Shown here: piece after piece, positions 34,614 through 43,083 of the stretch | Position numbering within the stretch: the stretch's first letter is position 1 | Layout: each line of letters begins with the position of its first letter | Source of the DNA: Chthonomonas sp. UBA6659 | GTDB lineage: Bacteria; Armatimonadota; Fimbriimonadia; Fimbriimonadales; Fimbriimonadaceae | Length of the DNA: 63,222 nucleotides | Assembly (NCBI GenBank): GCA_002455425.1 | Contig: DKKT01000017.1 | Coordinates: 1-63,222, forward strand | Direction of reading: 5' to 3' | Made by a program: the position numbers and the translations under genes | The notes under the pieces: model-generated | Database searches by the model: none | Seen by the model: only the letters and a program-made list of their open reading frames with translations | Told to the model about the DNA's origin: nothing

Positions 34614-35527
34614 CCCGAGTCCGGCTCGGCTACACGCCTCCGCCCGAGGCGCTTACGGAACTCCGCCACGCGTTGGCAGACCTGGCCGTCCTCGGCCTCG
34701 AGCCGGATCCGGAGGCCGAAATCCTGGTTGGAGGGCGTTTCGATGACGCGGACCTCGACGGGCGTTCCCTCCGCGCCGTCATCGTTCCCTGGGCGGGCAT
34801 TCCCGAGAGGCTCGCCGAGCAGCTTCGAGTCCGGCCACACGTCGATCTCCATAACCTCCATCACAACGCCTCGACGACCGCAGCCCTCGCGGTGGGCTTG
34901 CTTCTGTCGGCCGCACGAGGCATCGCCGAAGCGGACCGGCAGATGCGTCAAGGAGTCTGGCGCGGTCGGATGACCGAAGACCGGGGCGTACTCCTCTCCG
35001 GCAAGCGAGCGACGATTCTGGGTTACGGCGCGATCGGGCACTGCGTCGGCGAAGTGCTCACGGCGCTCGGAATGACCGTCGACGGCATCCGGCGATCCAA
35101 CCGGGATCGACTCGACGACGCCCTCGCCCGCAGCCACGTGCTCGTGATCTGCGCCCCGCTCACACCCGAAACGCGGGGTCTGATCGATCGGCAACGGATC
35201 GAGATGCTTCAGACTCCTCGCCTTTTGGTGAACGTCGGACGCGGAGCGATCGTGGAAGAGCGCGCCTTGTACGAGTGTCTTCGGGACGGAACGTTGTTCG
35301 GCGCAGGCGTCGACGTGTGGTACCGATACCCCCAGGAGGGCGACGAAGCCCCAGTCTGGCCATCGGAGTACCCGATAGCGGACCTGATGAACGTCACCCT
35401 GAGCCCGCATCGCGCAGGGGACGGAGAGGGGATCGAGGGGCTACGGGCGCAAGCCGTCTGCTCCGTGCTGCGTGACCTCTGCCTCGGACGCCCGTGCCGC
35501 CCGGTCGACCTGGATCGTGGGTACTGA
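34601..35527 (+). CDS. D-2-hydroxyacid dehydrogenase-family oxidoreductase
   Basis: 308 residues from a GTG. The NAD-binding domain has GKRATILGYGAIGHCVGEVLTALGM, a Rossmann motif, followed by VLVICAPLTPETRGLID, LLVNVGRGAIVEERALYECL and VTLSPHRAG. These are diagnostic of the D-isomer 2-hydroxyacid dehydrogenases such as phosphoglycerate or glycerate/glyoxylate enzymes. Substrate cannot be deduced. The reading frame is normal for the family but slightly short in the N-terminal catalytic part. A 13-base overlap joins it to the previous gene. Confidence 0.88.
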   Translation: MGGLTRVRLGYTPPPEALTELRHALADLAVLGLEPDPEAEILVGGRFDDADLDGRSLRAVIVPWAGIPERLAEQLRVRPHVDLHNLHHNASTTAALAVGLLLSAARGIAEADRQMRQGVWRGRMTEDRGVLLSGKRATILGYGAIGHCVGEVLTALGMTVDGIRRSNRDRLDDALARSHVLVICAPLTPETRGLIDRQRIEMLQTPRLLVNVGRGAIVEERALYECLRDGTLFGAGVDVWYRYPQEGDEAPVWPSEYPIADLMNVTLSPHRAGDGEGIEGLRAQAVCSVLRDLCLGRPCRPVDLDRGY

Positions 35528-35542
35528 GGGCTGCGCCAACGC

Positions 35543-37291
35543 ATGCATAATGAGGCGGTGAGCACCGTTTCGCCGCCCCTCTCGCTTTGGAACGTTCGCG
35601 AGCGAAACTCCGAGGCGGAGTCGCGCCTCCAGCGCGAACTCGGCATCGGTCCGTTGCTCGCGCCGATGCTGGTCGGCCGGGGCTACGATGAGCCGGCGGC
35701 GGCCACGAAGTTTCTCCACCCGAGTCTTGACGACCTCCATCCGGGGAGTCTCCTCCCCGATTTCGACGCGGCGGTCGGCGAAATCCTCGCCGCCAAGGAG
35801 CGCGGCGACCGCATCTTCGTGCACGGCGACTACGATGTCGACGGGGTCACGAGCGCGGCCCTGTTCACCCGGTTCCTCCGCACCCTGAAGTGTGACGTGG
35901 TCGTTCACGTACCCCACCGGATGCGTGAAGGCTACGGCATCCACCAGGACGCCGTCCAATCGGCCCGCGAGAGCGGTGCCAAGCTCTTTTTGACCTGCGA
36001 CTGCGGCGCGAACGCCCACGACCAAGTCCTTGCTGCGCATGAGGCTGGGATGCGCGTCGTCGTGACCGACCACCACGAAGTCGGCGAGACCCTGCCGGAA
36101 GCAGAGGCGATCGTCAACCCGCATCGCCGTGATTCGGTCTACCCCTTCCCCGAGCTCGCCGGGGTCGGCGTCGTGTTCAAGGTTTGCGAGGGCATCACGA
36201 GGGCGCTCGCTCACCCCGTCCATGCGTTCCATCGGGCTTTCCTCGACCTCGTCGCCCTCGGGACGGTCGCGGATGTCATGCCGCTGATCGACGAGAACCG
36301 GGTCTTCGTCCGCCACGGACTCCCCCTGATCCTGGGTTCGAAGAAGCCCGGCATTCAGGCCCTGTTGGACGTTTCCGAGTGCCGATTCGCGAGCATGGAC
36401 GAACTCAAGGCGTGGCACATCGGCTTCCGGCTCGGTCCCCGGCTGAACGCGGCCGGGCGGATCGACGACGCGGCACTCGCGCTCGACCTGCTCATGCAGG
36501 CCGATCCGGCCGAAGCGAAGGACGTCGCCGCGAAACTCGACGTGCTCAACGAAGAGCGCCGAGCCGAGCAGAACCGGATCTTGGACGAAGCGATCGAGAT
36601 AGTCGAGGGCCAGGGCCTTGCCGAATCTCCGATCCTGATCGTCGCCGGAGAGGGTTGGCACTCCGGGATCATAGGGATCGTCGCGGGCAAACTCGCCGAG
36701 AGGTACCACCGCCCGACCTTCGTCATGCACCTCGACCGCGAGCGTGGAACCGTCAAGGGCTCCGCACGATCGATCCCGGCCTTCCACTTGGCCGATGCCC
36801 TTCAGGCCCACCGATCCATGCTTCTGAGCGGGGGCGGTCACGCCGCCGCCGCGGGGTGTGCGGTCACGGTCGAGCAGTTCGAAGGGTGGAGGGAGTCGAT
36901 GCTACAGTACGCCGCCGAGGTCTTGGACGCCGACGATCTCGTGCCTCGATGGGACATCGACGCGATCGTCGAGCCGGCCGAAGTCACAGCACGGACGGTT
37001 GATGAGCTCGCACGACTTGAGCCCTTCGGATCCGGCAATCGCACGCCAATGTTCGCCGCCCACGGACTCATCCTCACGGAGATCAAGACCACGAAGAGTC
37101 CCGACCACGTGATGCCGATCTTCCGCGACGCCCGAGGCCGTGTGATCCGCACCAAGGGATTCGGACTGGGCGAGCGATTCCAAGACGTCGCGATCGGAGC
37201 AACCGTCGATGTGGTCTTCACTCCCGAATTGGAGGAGTACCAAGGGGAACGCTACCTGAAGTGGAATCTGAAGGACTTCGTGGTTCGCTAG
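35543..37291 (+). CDS. recJ: Single-stranded-DNA-specific exonuclease RecJ
   Basis: 582 residues. The DHH phosphoesterase motifs are clear: VHGDYDVDGVTSAALF (about 92-107), LTCDCGAN, VVVTDHHEVGE, and the DHHA1 part with MLLSGGGHAAAAG near 430. The C-terminal OB-fold ends with the YQGERYLKWNLKDFV pattern. RecJ degrades 5'-ended single strands in recombination and mismatch repair. It lies 15 bases downstream of the dehydrogenase gene and is followed by an 81-base gap with hairpins before trpD. Confidence 0.95.
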   Translation: MHNEAVSTVSPPLSLWNVRERNSEAESRLQRELGIGPLLAPMLVGRGYDEPAAATKFLHPSLDDLHPGSLLPDFDAAVGEILAAKERGDRIFVHGDYDVDGVTSAALFTRFLRTLKCDVVVHVPHRMREGYGIHQDAVQSARESGAKLFLTCDCGANAHDQVLAAHEAGMRVVVTDHHEVGETLPEAEAIVNPHRRDSVYPFPELAGVGVVFKVCEGITRALAHPVHAFHRAFLDLVALGTVADVMPLIDENRVFVRHGLPLILGSKKPGIQALLDVSECRFASMDELKAWHIGFRLGPRLNAAGRIDDAALALDLLMQADPAEAKDVAAKLDVLNEERRAEQNRILDEAIEIVEGQGLAESPILIVAGEGWHSGIIGIVAGKLAERYHRPTFVMHLDRERGTVKGSARSIPAFHLADALQAHRSMLLSGGGHAAAAGCAVTVEQFEGWRESMLQYAAEVLDADDLVPRWDIDAIVEPAEVTARTVDELARLEPFGSGNRTPMFAAHGLILTEIKTTKSPDHVMPIFRDARGRVIRTKGFGLGERFQDVAIGATVDVVFTPELEEYQGERYLKWNLKDFVVR

Positions 37292-37324
37292 GTTTCATGC
37301 CGAATCGGCAGCCGAGAAGGAGTA

Positions 37325-37357
37325 CCCCCGTGCGGGGAGTCGCAAGACTCCCCCCGC
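37325..37357 (+). promoter_or_regulatory. Two mutually exclusive hairpins upstream of trpD
   Basis: GGGGAGTC-GCAA-GACTCCCC (37334-37353) is a perfect 8-base-pair stem with a GNRA loop, 19 bases before the trpD ATG. The preceding CCCC (about 37325-37329) can pair instead with GGGG at 37334-37337, so both hairpins cannot form together. No T-run follows, so it may be a recJ terminator, a translation-control element for trp or simply a stable hairpin. No leader peptide with Trp codons was found. Confidence 0.4.
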
Positions 37358-37372
37358 AAGTAAACTCCGGTC

Positions 37373-38389
37373 ATGGCCCTCGCCCCGGTACTCGAGTCCT
37401 TGATTGCGCGTCGCGAACTCGTGCCCGAGGAGGCCCGCAGCCTGATCACACGCCTGATGGACCCCGAAACTCAGGATGCCGCGATCGCGGGCGTGCTCGT
37501 TGCGCTGCGATGCAAAGGCGTCACCGGGCGCGAACTCGCGGCCTTTGCATCCGTACTCCGCGATCAGTCGCTGGGCCTATCCCACGAGTTCCCTACTCTC
37601 GTCGACACCTGTGGTACCGGGGGTGGACGCCCCTCGTTCAATCTCTCGACCGGGGCCGCCATCGTCGCGGCCGCCGCCGGCGCGCGAGTCGCCAAGCACG
37701 GCAATCGGGCCGTAACGAGCGCGTGCGGAAGCGCCGACGTCCTTGAGGCGCTCGGGGTCGTGCTGCACGCCGAACCCGAACATCTCGTCCACGTCCTGGA
37801 AAGGACCGGTATCGCGTTCCTCTTCGCGCCTCAGCACCATCCCGGGGTCCGGCACGTCGGGGCCGCCCGCAAGGCGCTTGGCGTGCGGACCGTCTTCAAC
37901 CTCCTTGGCCCGCTCGCCAACCCGGCCGGAGCGAAGCGTCAACTGATCGGCGTTTACGAAGCCGCACTGATCCGGCCGGTCGCCGAAGCCCTCCAACTGC
38001 TCGGATGCGAACATGGGCTGGTCGTCCACGGCGAGGACGCGCTCGACGAGATTTCGCCCTGTGGGCCGACCCAAGCCATTGCGGTCCTTCCCGACGAACT
38101 CGTCGAGCTCACGTTGACGCCCGAGGACTTCGGCATTGAATCCTTGTCCACCGCCGATACCTTGCCCGGCAACGACCTGGCCGACAATGCGGCGCTGTTG
38201 CGGGAGGCGCTCGGCAACCCCGCGTCCCCTCGTGCCCATGCCCTGATTCCCAACGCCGGCGCCGCGCTCGTCCTTGCCGGGCTCTCCGACAGTTGGATGG
38301 CAGGCGGAGCCCTCGCGCGCCGGGCCATCGAGTCGGGTGCAGCCCTCCGCTTACTCGACGAGTTCGTGACCCTCACGCGAAGCCTATGA
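37373..38389 (+). CDS. trpD: Anthranilate phosphoribosyltransferase
   Basis: 338 residues. The family core VDTCGTGGGRPSFNLSTGAAIVAAA and VAKHGNRAVTSACGSADVLEALG are unmistakable, along with GVRHVGAARKALGVRTVFNLLGPLANPA. It transfers anthranilate to PRPP in tryptophan synthesis. The usual GTGGD motif reads GTGGG, one residue short compared with the E. coli alignment; related phyla may share this. It heads a coupled trpD-trpC-trpF set; trpE/G and trpA/B are not in the window. Confidence 0.96.
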   Translation: MALAPVLESLIARRELVPEEARSLITRLMDPETQDAAIAGVLVALRCKGVTGRELAAFASVLRDQSLGLSHEFPTLVDTCGTGGGRPSFNLSTGAAIVAAAAGARVAKHGNRAVTSACGSADVLEALGVVLHAEPEHLVHVLERTGIAFLFAPQHHPGVRHVGAARKALGVRTVFNLLGPLANPAGAKRQLIGVYEAALIRPVAEALQLLGCEHGLVVHGEDALDEISPCGPTQAIAVLPDELVELTLTPEDFGIESLSTADTLPGNDLADNAALLREALGNPASPRAHALIPNAGAALVLAGLSDSWMAGGALARRAIESGAALRLLDEFVTLTRSL

Positions 38390-39165
38390 GCAAGCTCGAC
38401 GAAATCCTCGCCATGAAACGGCGCGAGGTCGAAGCCGCCCAAGCGCGTCGTCCGGAAGCAGACCTGCGCGCACAGCTTCCTGACCTCGATCCGCCGCGTG
38501 GGTTCCTTCGGGCCCTCGAAGCGTTCCCCGGCATTGGACTGATCGCCGAGGTAAAGAAGGCGAGCCCGTCCGAGGGCGTGATTCGGGCCGACTTCGATCC
38601 CGCGGAGATCGGATCGATCTACCGACAAGCCGGTGCCCAATGCCTGAGCGTGTTGACCGATCGACCTTACTTTCAGGGCGCACCGGAAAACCTGAGGCTT
38701 GCCCGTGAAGCGTCCGGGCTCCCGTGCCTGCGCAAAGACTTCATCGTGGACCCCTATCAGATCGCGGAGTCCCGAGCCCTCGGCGCCGATGCGATCCTCT
38801 TGATCGTTGCCGCGCTCGGAGATGGGGAGCTCCTGGCGTTTCGCGAAGAGGCCGAGTCCCTCGGGATGGACGCGCTTGTGGAGACGCATACCGAAGGAGA
38901 GGCGGACCGTGCCTTGGCGTCCGGCGCAAGGCTCATCGGGGTCAACAACCGGGACCTTGCGACATTCAAGACCGACCTTGCGACGACGGAACACATCGCC
39001 TCGCGCCTGCCTGGGGGCATCTTCCTCGTGAGCGAGAGTGCCCTCCACACCCGGGACGACGTCGAGCGCGTCGCGCGATATGGCGCGCGCGCCGTGCTCA
39101 TCGGCACCGCATTCTGCCGCTCAACCGACATCGCCGCCAAAGTCCTCGAGGTGATGGGCCGGTGA
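38386..39165 (+). CDS. trpC: Indole-3-glycerol phosphate synthase
   Basis: 259 residues with ATG overlapping the trpD stop. The TIM-barrel signature IAEVKKASPSEGVIRADFDPAEIG, the LSVLTDRPYFQGAPENL and CLRKDFIVDPYQI strands and the GVNNRDLATF, LVSESALHTR motifs are present. It closes the indole ring from carboxyphenylaminodeoxyribulose phosphate. It overlaps trpF by 4 bases (GTGA), giving the classical coupled order trpC-trpF. Confidence 0.96.
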   Translation: MSKLDEILAMKRREVEAAQARRPEADLRAQLPDLDPPRGFLRALEAFPGIGLIAEVKKASPSEGVIRADFDPAEIGSIYRQAGAQCLSVLTDRPYFQGAPENLRLAREASGLPCLRKDFIVDPYQIAESRALGADAILLIVAALGDGELLAFREEAESLGMDALVETHTEGEADRALASGARLIGVNNRDLATFKTDLATTEHIASRLPGGIFLVSESALHTRDDVERVARYGARAVLIGTAFCRSTDIAAKVLEVMGR

Positions 39166-39782
39166 CGTGGATCAAGATCTGTGGTTTGACCTCGATCGCC
39201 GACGCGGAGTGGGCGCTGGAATGCGGTGCGAATGCGCTTGGAGTCGTGTTCGAGCCGTCCAGCCCACGGTCGCAACACCGTGATGACATGAGGGGGATTC
39301 AGCCAGGGATCGCCGTCGCGGTCTACGGTCCCCTCCCCGAGTCCGGACTGCGGCCCGATTTCGGCGGCATCCAGTACGTCGTAGGGCGCGAGGAGGATAG
39401 GTTGCCCCGAAACCGCTTTCGGTGTCAGCGGCCCCAGCCTGGCGAGCTGGCCGCCGACGTGATGGCGGAGGCTCATCCGCCGAACGACGCGGCACGGCGC
39501 GATTTCGTCGTGCTCGACGCCTATTCACCGGATGGTTATGGTGGTACTGGGAAGCGGCTCGACCTTGAGTTCGCGGCCGATTTCGTCAGACTCTGCCCGT
39601 TTCCCGTGGTTCTCGCGGGCGGGCTGACCCCGGACACCGTCGGTGCTGCCATCGAGCGCGTGCGTCCGTTCGGAGTCGATGTGAGCAGCGGCGTCGAGGC
39701 CGAGATCGGACGCAAAGACCGCCGCAAGGTGCTCGATTTCTGCGAAGCGGTCCGCGCGGCTAGCTCTTCGCGCGGCGGCTGA
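39162..39782 (+). CDS. trpF: Phosphoribosylanthranilate isomerase
   Basis: 206 residues from a GTG overlapping the trpC stop. The start TWIKICGLTSIADAEWALECGANALGVVFEPSSPR matches TrpF, with the catalytic Cys in KICGL. The C-terminal strands VLAGGLTPDTVGAAI and FGVDVSSGVEAEIGRKD carry the phosphate-binding site and catalytic Asp. It performs the Amadori rearrangement before TrpC. Its 3' end overlaps the convergent STN-domain gene by 23 bases. Confidence 0.95.
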   Translation: MTWIKICGLTSIADAEWALECGANALGVVFEPSSPRSQHRDDMRGIQPGIAVAVYGPLPESGLRPDFGGIQYVVGREEDRLPRNRFRCQRPQPGELAADVMAEAHPPNDAARRDFVVLDAYSPDGYGGTGKRLDLEFAADFVRLCPFPVVLAGGLTPDTVGAAIERVRPFGVDVSSGVEAEIGRKDRRKVLDFCEAVRAASSSRGG

Positions 39783-40395
39783 TCCGGATACTTCTCCGTT
39801 CGGTGAACTCCCACTTCAGCCCAGCCGCCCGCGTCAGATTGTCGAGTGCGTACTTGAGCGACGTCTTGATAAGGAATGCATCCAGCCGGTAGTCCGGAAC
39901 TTCGGGGGCGATCTCGATGTCGATCCCCGCTTGCCGCCCCAAGTCGGCCATCAGTTCGGCCAGGGGTGCGCGCTGGAAGCGAGTGGTGACGACCGTCTTG
40001 AGCACCGACGCGGGGAGTCGGCTCGTCGGAGGAGCCGGTTTCGGCTCTGCGGGCTTGGCGATCGGCTGGGGTTCGATCGGCTTGGGGGTCGGCTTCTTGC
40101 TGAGGAACCAGATCCCGTTCTGGACTTCGTATCGAAGCGAAGCCGTCTTGCAGACGATCTCAAGCGCCTCTTCGAACGGCATCTCGGTCAGCGAGAGGTA
40201 GAGCACGAAGCGGATGTTAGGTTCGAGCACGAAGTCCTTCTTCGCCTGTCCGAAGAGATCGGTGAGAACGGTGCGCACATCCGTACCCTTCGCCGCGATC
40301 GTGACTTTCGGCTGATTCCGCGTGTCTTGTGGGAGCTCTTGCGCGGAGGCCCCAAGCGCGAGAGCGGAGACGAAGATCAGAAGGAGTCGCTTCAT
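39760..40395 (-). CDS. Exported protein with two STN/secretin-N-like modules
   Basis: 211 residues; signal peptide about 1-18. Two similar ~70-residue modules flank a Pro/Lys-rich linker (KPTPKPIEPQPIAKP, about 101-125). Each contains strands then a helix as in secretin/TonB short N-terminal (STN) domains: VRTVLTDLFGQAKKDFVLEPN with YLSLTEMPFEEALEIV, and LAELMADLGRQAGIDIEIAPE with LKYALDNLTRAAGLKW. STN domains occur in secretins and TonB receptors. Here no membrane pore follows, so it may bind a partner. Its ATG overlaps the anti-sigma-like gene's stop. Confidence 0.72.
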   Translation of the reverse strand: MKRLLLIFVSALALGASAQELPQDTRNQPKVTIAAKGTDVRTVLTDLFGQAKKDFVLEPNIRFVLYLSLTEMPFEEALEIVCKTASLRYEVQNGIWFLSKKPTPKPIEPQPIAKPAEPKPAPPTSRLPASVLKTVVTTRFQRAPLAELMADLGRQAGIDIEIAPEVPDYRLDAFLIKTSLKYALDNLTRAAGLKWEFTERRSIRISRRAKS

Positions 40396-41246
40396 GGTCG
40401 GATCGGATTTCCTTGCGAGTCGTAGACGCGGATACCGCCTCCCTTCGCGGCGGGCTTCTTGACCGTCGCGCGGCGGAGGGTCGAGCGTCGGGGAGCCTGA
40501 GACCGCACCCGACGAATCGGTCGCCGATCGGTCGGCTTGGCCTTGACCTCCGGCACCGGCGGGGCTTGGACGGGCTTCGCCGGTGGCGGTGTTTCGACTG
40601 CGGGGGCAGCCTCCTCGGCTCCGGCGTTCATTGCCTCGATCACAAAGGCGGCGGCGGCGCGCTCCTCATCGGGAGTCGCCGGCGGCTGATCGATCGTGTC
40701 GAGCGGATAGGCACCCTCGTTCGAAGCCGCCTCGAGGGCCAGTTCGGACGCCACGACGTCGGGTTCGTTCTTCGCCGGCGTCGGTGCGGGCGCGGTGGAC
40801 GTGCTGACCGGGGTGGTTTCGGGAGCCGGACTGGCGGCTCGGGTCGGTGTTTTCGCGGTCGCGAGCCGATCGCCGAACAGGCGAGTCGGGTCGCTGAAGA
40901 AGCTCATCGCGACCAGCACAGCGGCGAGGCCGATCGAGTAGACCAGCGGCTTGCCCATTGGCGTGCGCGGACGAGCCTCGACGACGGCTGATTCAGGTTG
41001 AGTTTCGGTCGGTTTCTCCCGAAGTGGGTTCCATTTGGACGGAGCCTTCGAGGGCTTCGCTGCTGGGGCAGGAGCTTGCTGGGCGAGGAGTTCGAGGCGC
41101 TTCGTCGCCAGCATCCGCCGACAGTCGGCGCACTCGGCGATGTGGTCTTCAAGTTCGCCGAGCACGTCCTCACCGAGGGGATCGCCACTCAGGAAGAGGT
41201 TCATCTGGGCCTGCGCCAACCGACACTCGATGTTTGCAACCGCCAT
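40392..41246 (-). CDS. Zinc-finger anti-sigma-factor-like membrane protein
   Basis: 284 residues from the ATG at 41246, preceded by GAGAG. The N-terminal ~50 residues hold an anti-sigma zinc-finger pattern: LEDHIAECADCRRML with His-x3-Cys-x2-Cys. One membrane helix follows near 105-125 (VYSIGLAAVLVAMSFF). The periplasmic region is Pro/Ala/Glu-rich, with a basic C-terminus (RRPIRRVRSQAPRRSTLRR). Such proteins hold ECF sigma factors at the membrane; the usual neighbouring sigma gene is absent. Function as a true anti-sigma is inferred from the zinc-finger pattern. It is coupled to the STN protein. Confidence 0.7.
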   Translation of the reverse strand: MAVANIECRLAQAQMNLFLSGDPLGEDVLGELEDHIAECADCRRMLATKRLELLAQQAPAPAAKPSKAPSKWNPLREKPTETQPESAVVEARPRTPMGKPLVYSIGLAAVLVAMSFFSDPTRLFGDRLATAKTPTRAASPAPETTPVSTSTAPAPTPAKNEPDVVASELALEAASNEGAYPLDTIDQPPATPDEERAAAAFVIEAMNAGAEEAAPAVETPPPAKPVQAPPVPEVKAKPTDRRPIRRVRSQAPRRSTLRRATVKKPAAKGGGIRVYDSQGNPIRP

Positions 41247-41431
41247 AGCTCTCAAATCACTTCAGGTTTCGGATCGGGAAACGGGGTGTCCCATCTCGAT
41301 TCTCGGCGTGACCCTGCCGGATCCTTAGGACGGCTCCAAGAAAAAGTGCCCTCGTTCGTCGTTGGAAGGAAGTGCCCGATTTCGTGCCGGCTTTTGGGCT
41401 CCGAGGCCGCGAACATGTTACGATGGGAGGC

Positions 41432-43018
41432 ATGAGTCGCTCGACGCTCTTCCGTGATGTCATGCGCACGTTCGATCTTGCCCGGGAGTTCGAGGCATCT
41501 GGCGTATCCACTTCCGAGGGGCTTGAGCGCCTCGGGGAACGTCGCACGAGCCGTCGTGAACTGCTTGTCGGGGCCGGTGCGGCTGCCCTCGCGCTCTCGC
41601 CGGCGGGCGCCATCGCCCGTCGTTGGTCAAGCCCACCGCGGATTGCGATCGTGGGGGGAGGATTGTCTGGCCTCGTCTGCGCCGATCGACTCCAGAGTAA
41701 GGGGGTCCGCGCGACGATTTTTGAGGCAAGCTCGCGACTCGGGGGTCGCTGCTTCAGCAATCGCTCGCTCGTCCCAGGCATGGCCGCGGAGAACGGCGGC
41801 GAGTTCATCGACACCGGCCACAAGACGATGCTGGCCTATGCCAACGAATTCGGACTCGCGAGGGAAACGGTGACCCATCAGGTCGGGGAAGAACGGTTCT
41901 ACTTCTTTGGCCGGCAATGGACCGAATCCCAGGTGGTCGACGAGTTCCGTGAGGTTGTCGCACGCATGCAGCCCGACTTGCGGGCGATCAGCGGCTCAGC
42001 CGGCTTTCGTTCCAACAACCAGGCCGACATCGACTTCGACCACACCGATCTTGCGTCCTACTTCGCGTCCCGGTGCTCGGGCTTCCCGCTCCTCGAGGCG
42101 GTGCTGAACGAGGCGTACTTGGCCGAGTACGGGCTTGAGACGTCTGAGCAGAGCACGCTCAATTTCCTTGGATTCATGCGACTGAACAAGCAGTCGAAGT
42201 TCGAGCCGTTTGGAGTCAGCGACGAGCGTTACCACCTCGTCCGGGGCAACGATGGCATCGTCCAGGGGTTGGCGGCCAAACTGACGAGCCCGATCTACAC
42301 GGGAGCGCGGCTGACCCGCCTCGGACGCAACGCGGTGGGAGAGTACTTGCTCTACTTCAATGGGTCGAGCGTTCCGGAGCGCGCGGATGCCGTCATCCTG
42401 ACGCTCCCCTTCACGGTGCTGCGAACCATCCAGCTCGACGCCTCGCTTGGATTATCGGCTGACAAGATCCGCGCGATCCAGACGCTCGGTTATGGAACGA
42501 ACGCCAAGACGATGGTCGCCTTTGGTGGACGCCCCTGGGCATCCCGCTACGGTGCGAACGGCGGCTGCTACTCGGATCTTGCCAACGTCCAGAACACTTG
42601 GGAAACGAATCGGATCAATGCCGGGGCGAGAGCGGTTCTCACCGACTACGCGAGCGGCGTCCGGGGCGCACAATTGCGCACGAACCGTGTCCAGAACCAG
42701 GTCTCGGGGTTCCTCGCCGATCTCGACCTCGTCTTTCCGGGCGTCCGCGCCGCTGCCACCCGGTCGGGGGCAAGTTGGGTCGCCCACCTCGAGCACTGGC
42801 CCAGCAATCCGCTGTCGCTCGGATCGTACACCTGCTACAAGCCCGGTCAGTTCACCGGGATCGAGGGCCTCAACGGTGAAGCGGCGGGGCTCCTCAAGTT
42901 CGGAGGCGAGCACGCGGACTCGTTCTACTCCTGGCAGGGGTACATGGAAGGGGCCTGCTTGAGCGGAATCCGGACGGCCGACGAGGTGCTGGCCGACATC
43001 CGAGCCGGACGCCTCTGA
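41432..43018 (+). CDS. FAD-dependent amine oxidase-family protein with Tat-type signal
   Basis: 528 residues if started at the ATG at 41432; GGGAGG lies only one base before it, so an ATG at 41423 is also possible. A twin-arginine region (SRRELLVGAGAAALAL, about 40-55) suggests Tat export of a pre-folded flavoprotein. The FAD-binding fold begins IAIVGGGLSGLVCADRLQSKG, followed by ATIFEASSRLGGRC. The C-terminal FAD contact is FGGEHADSFYSWQGYMEGACLSG. Members oxidise amines, amino acids or polyamines; substrate unknown. It diverges from the anti-sigma-like gene. Confidence 0.9.
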   Translation: MSRSTLFRDVMRTFDLAREFEASGVSTSEGLERLGERRTSRRELLVGAGAAALALSPAGAIARRWSSPPRIAIVGGGLSGLVCADRLQSKGVRATIFEASSRLGGRCFSNRSLVPGMAAENGGEFIDTGHKTMLAYANEFGLARETVTHQVGEERFYFFGRQWTESQVVDEFREVVARMQPDLRAISGSAGFRSNNQADIDFDHTDLASYFASRCSGFPLLEAVLNEAYLAEYGLETSEQSTLNFLGFMRLNKQSKFEPFGVSDERYHLVRGNDGIVQGLAAKLTSPIYTGARLTRLGRNAVGEYLLYFNGSSVPERADAVILTLPFTVLRTIQLDASLGLSADKIRAIQTLGYGTNAKTMVAFGGRPWASRYGANGGCYSDLANVQNTWETNRINAGARAVLTDYASGVRGAQLRTNRVQNQVSGFLADLDLVFPGVRAAATRSGASWVAHLEHWPSNPLSLGSYTCYKPGQFTGIEGLNGEAAGLLKFGGEHADSFYSWQGYMEGACLSGIRTADEVLADIRAGRL

Positions 43019-43083
43019 CGAGCAGCGAGGTCCCGGCCACCCGGCATTCGGTCGGCCCGGGGCGATAGACTGGAGGTTCGGTC

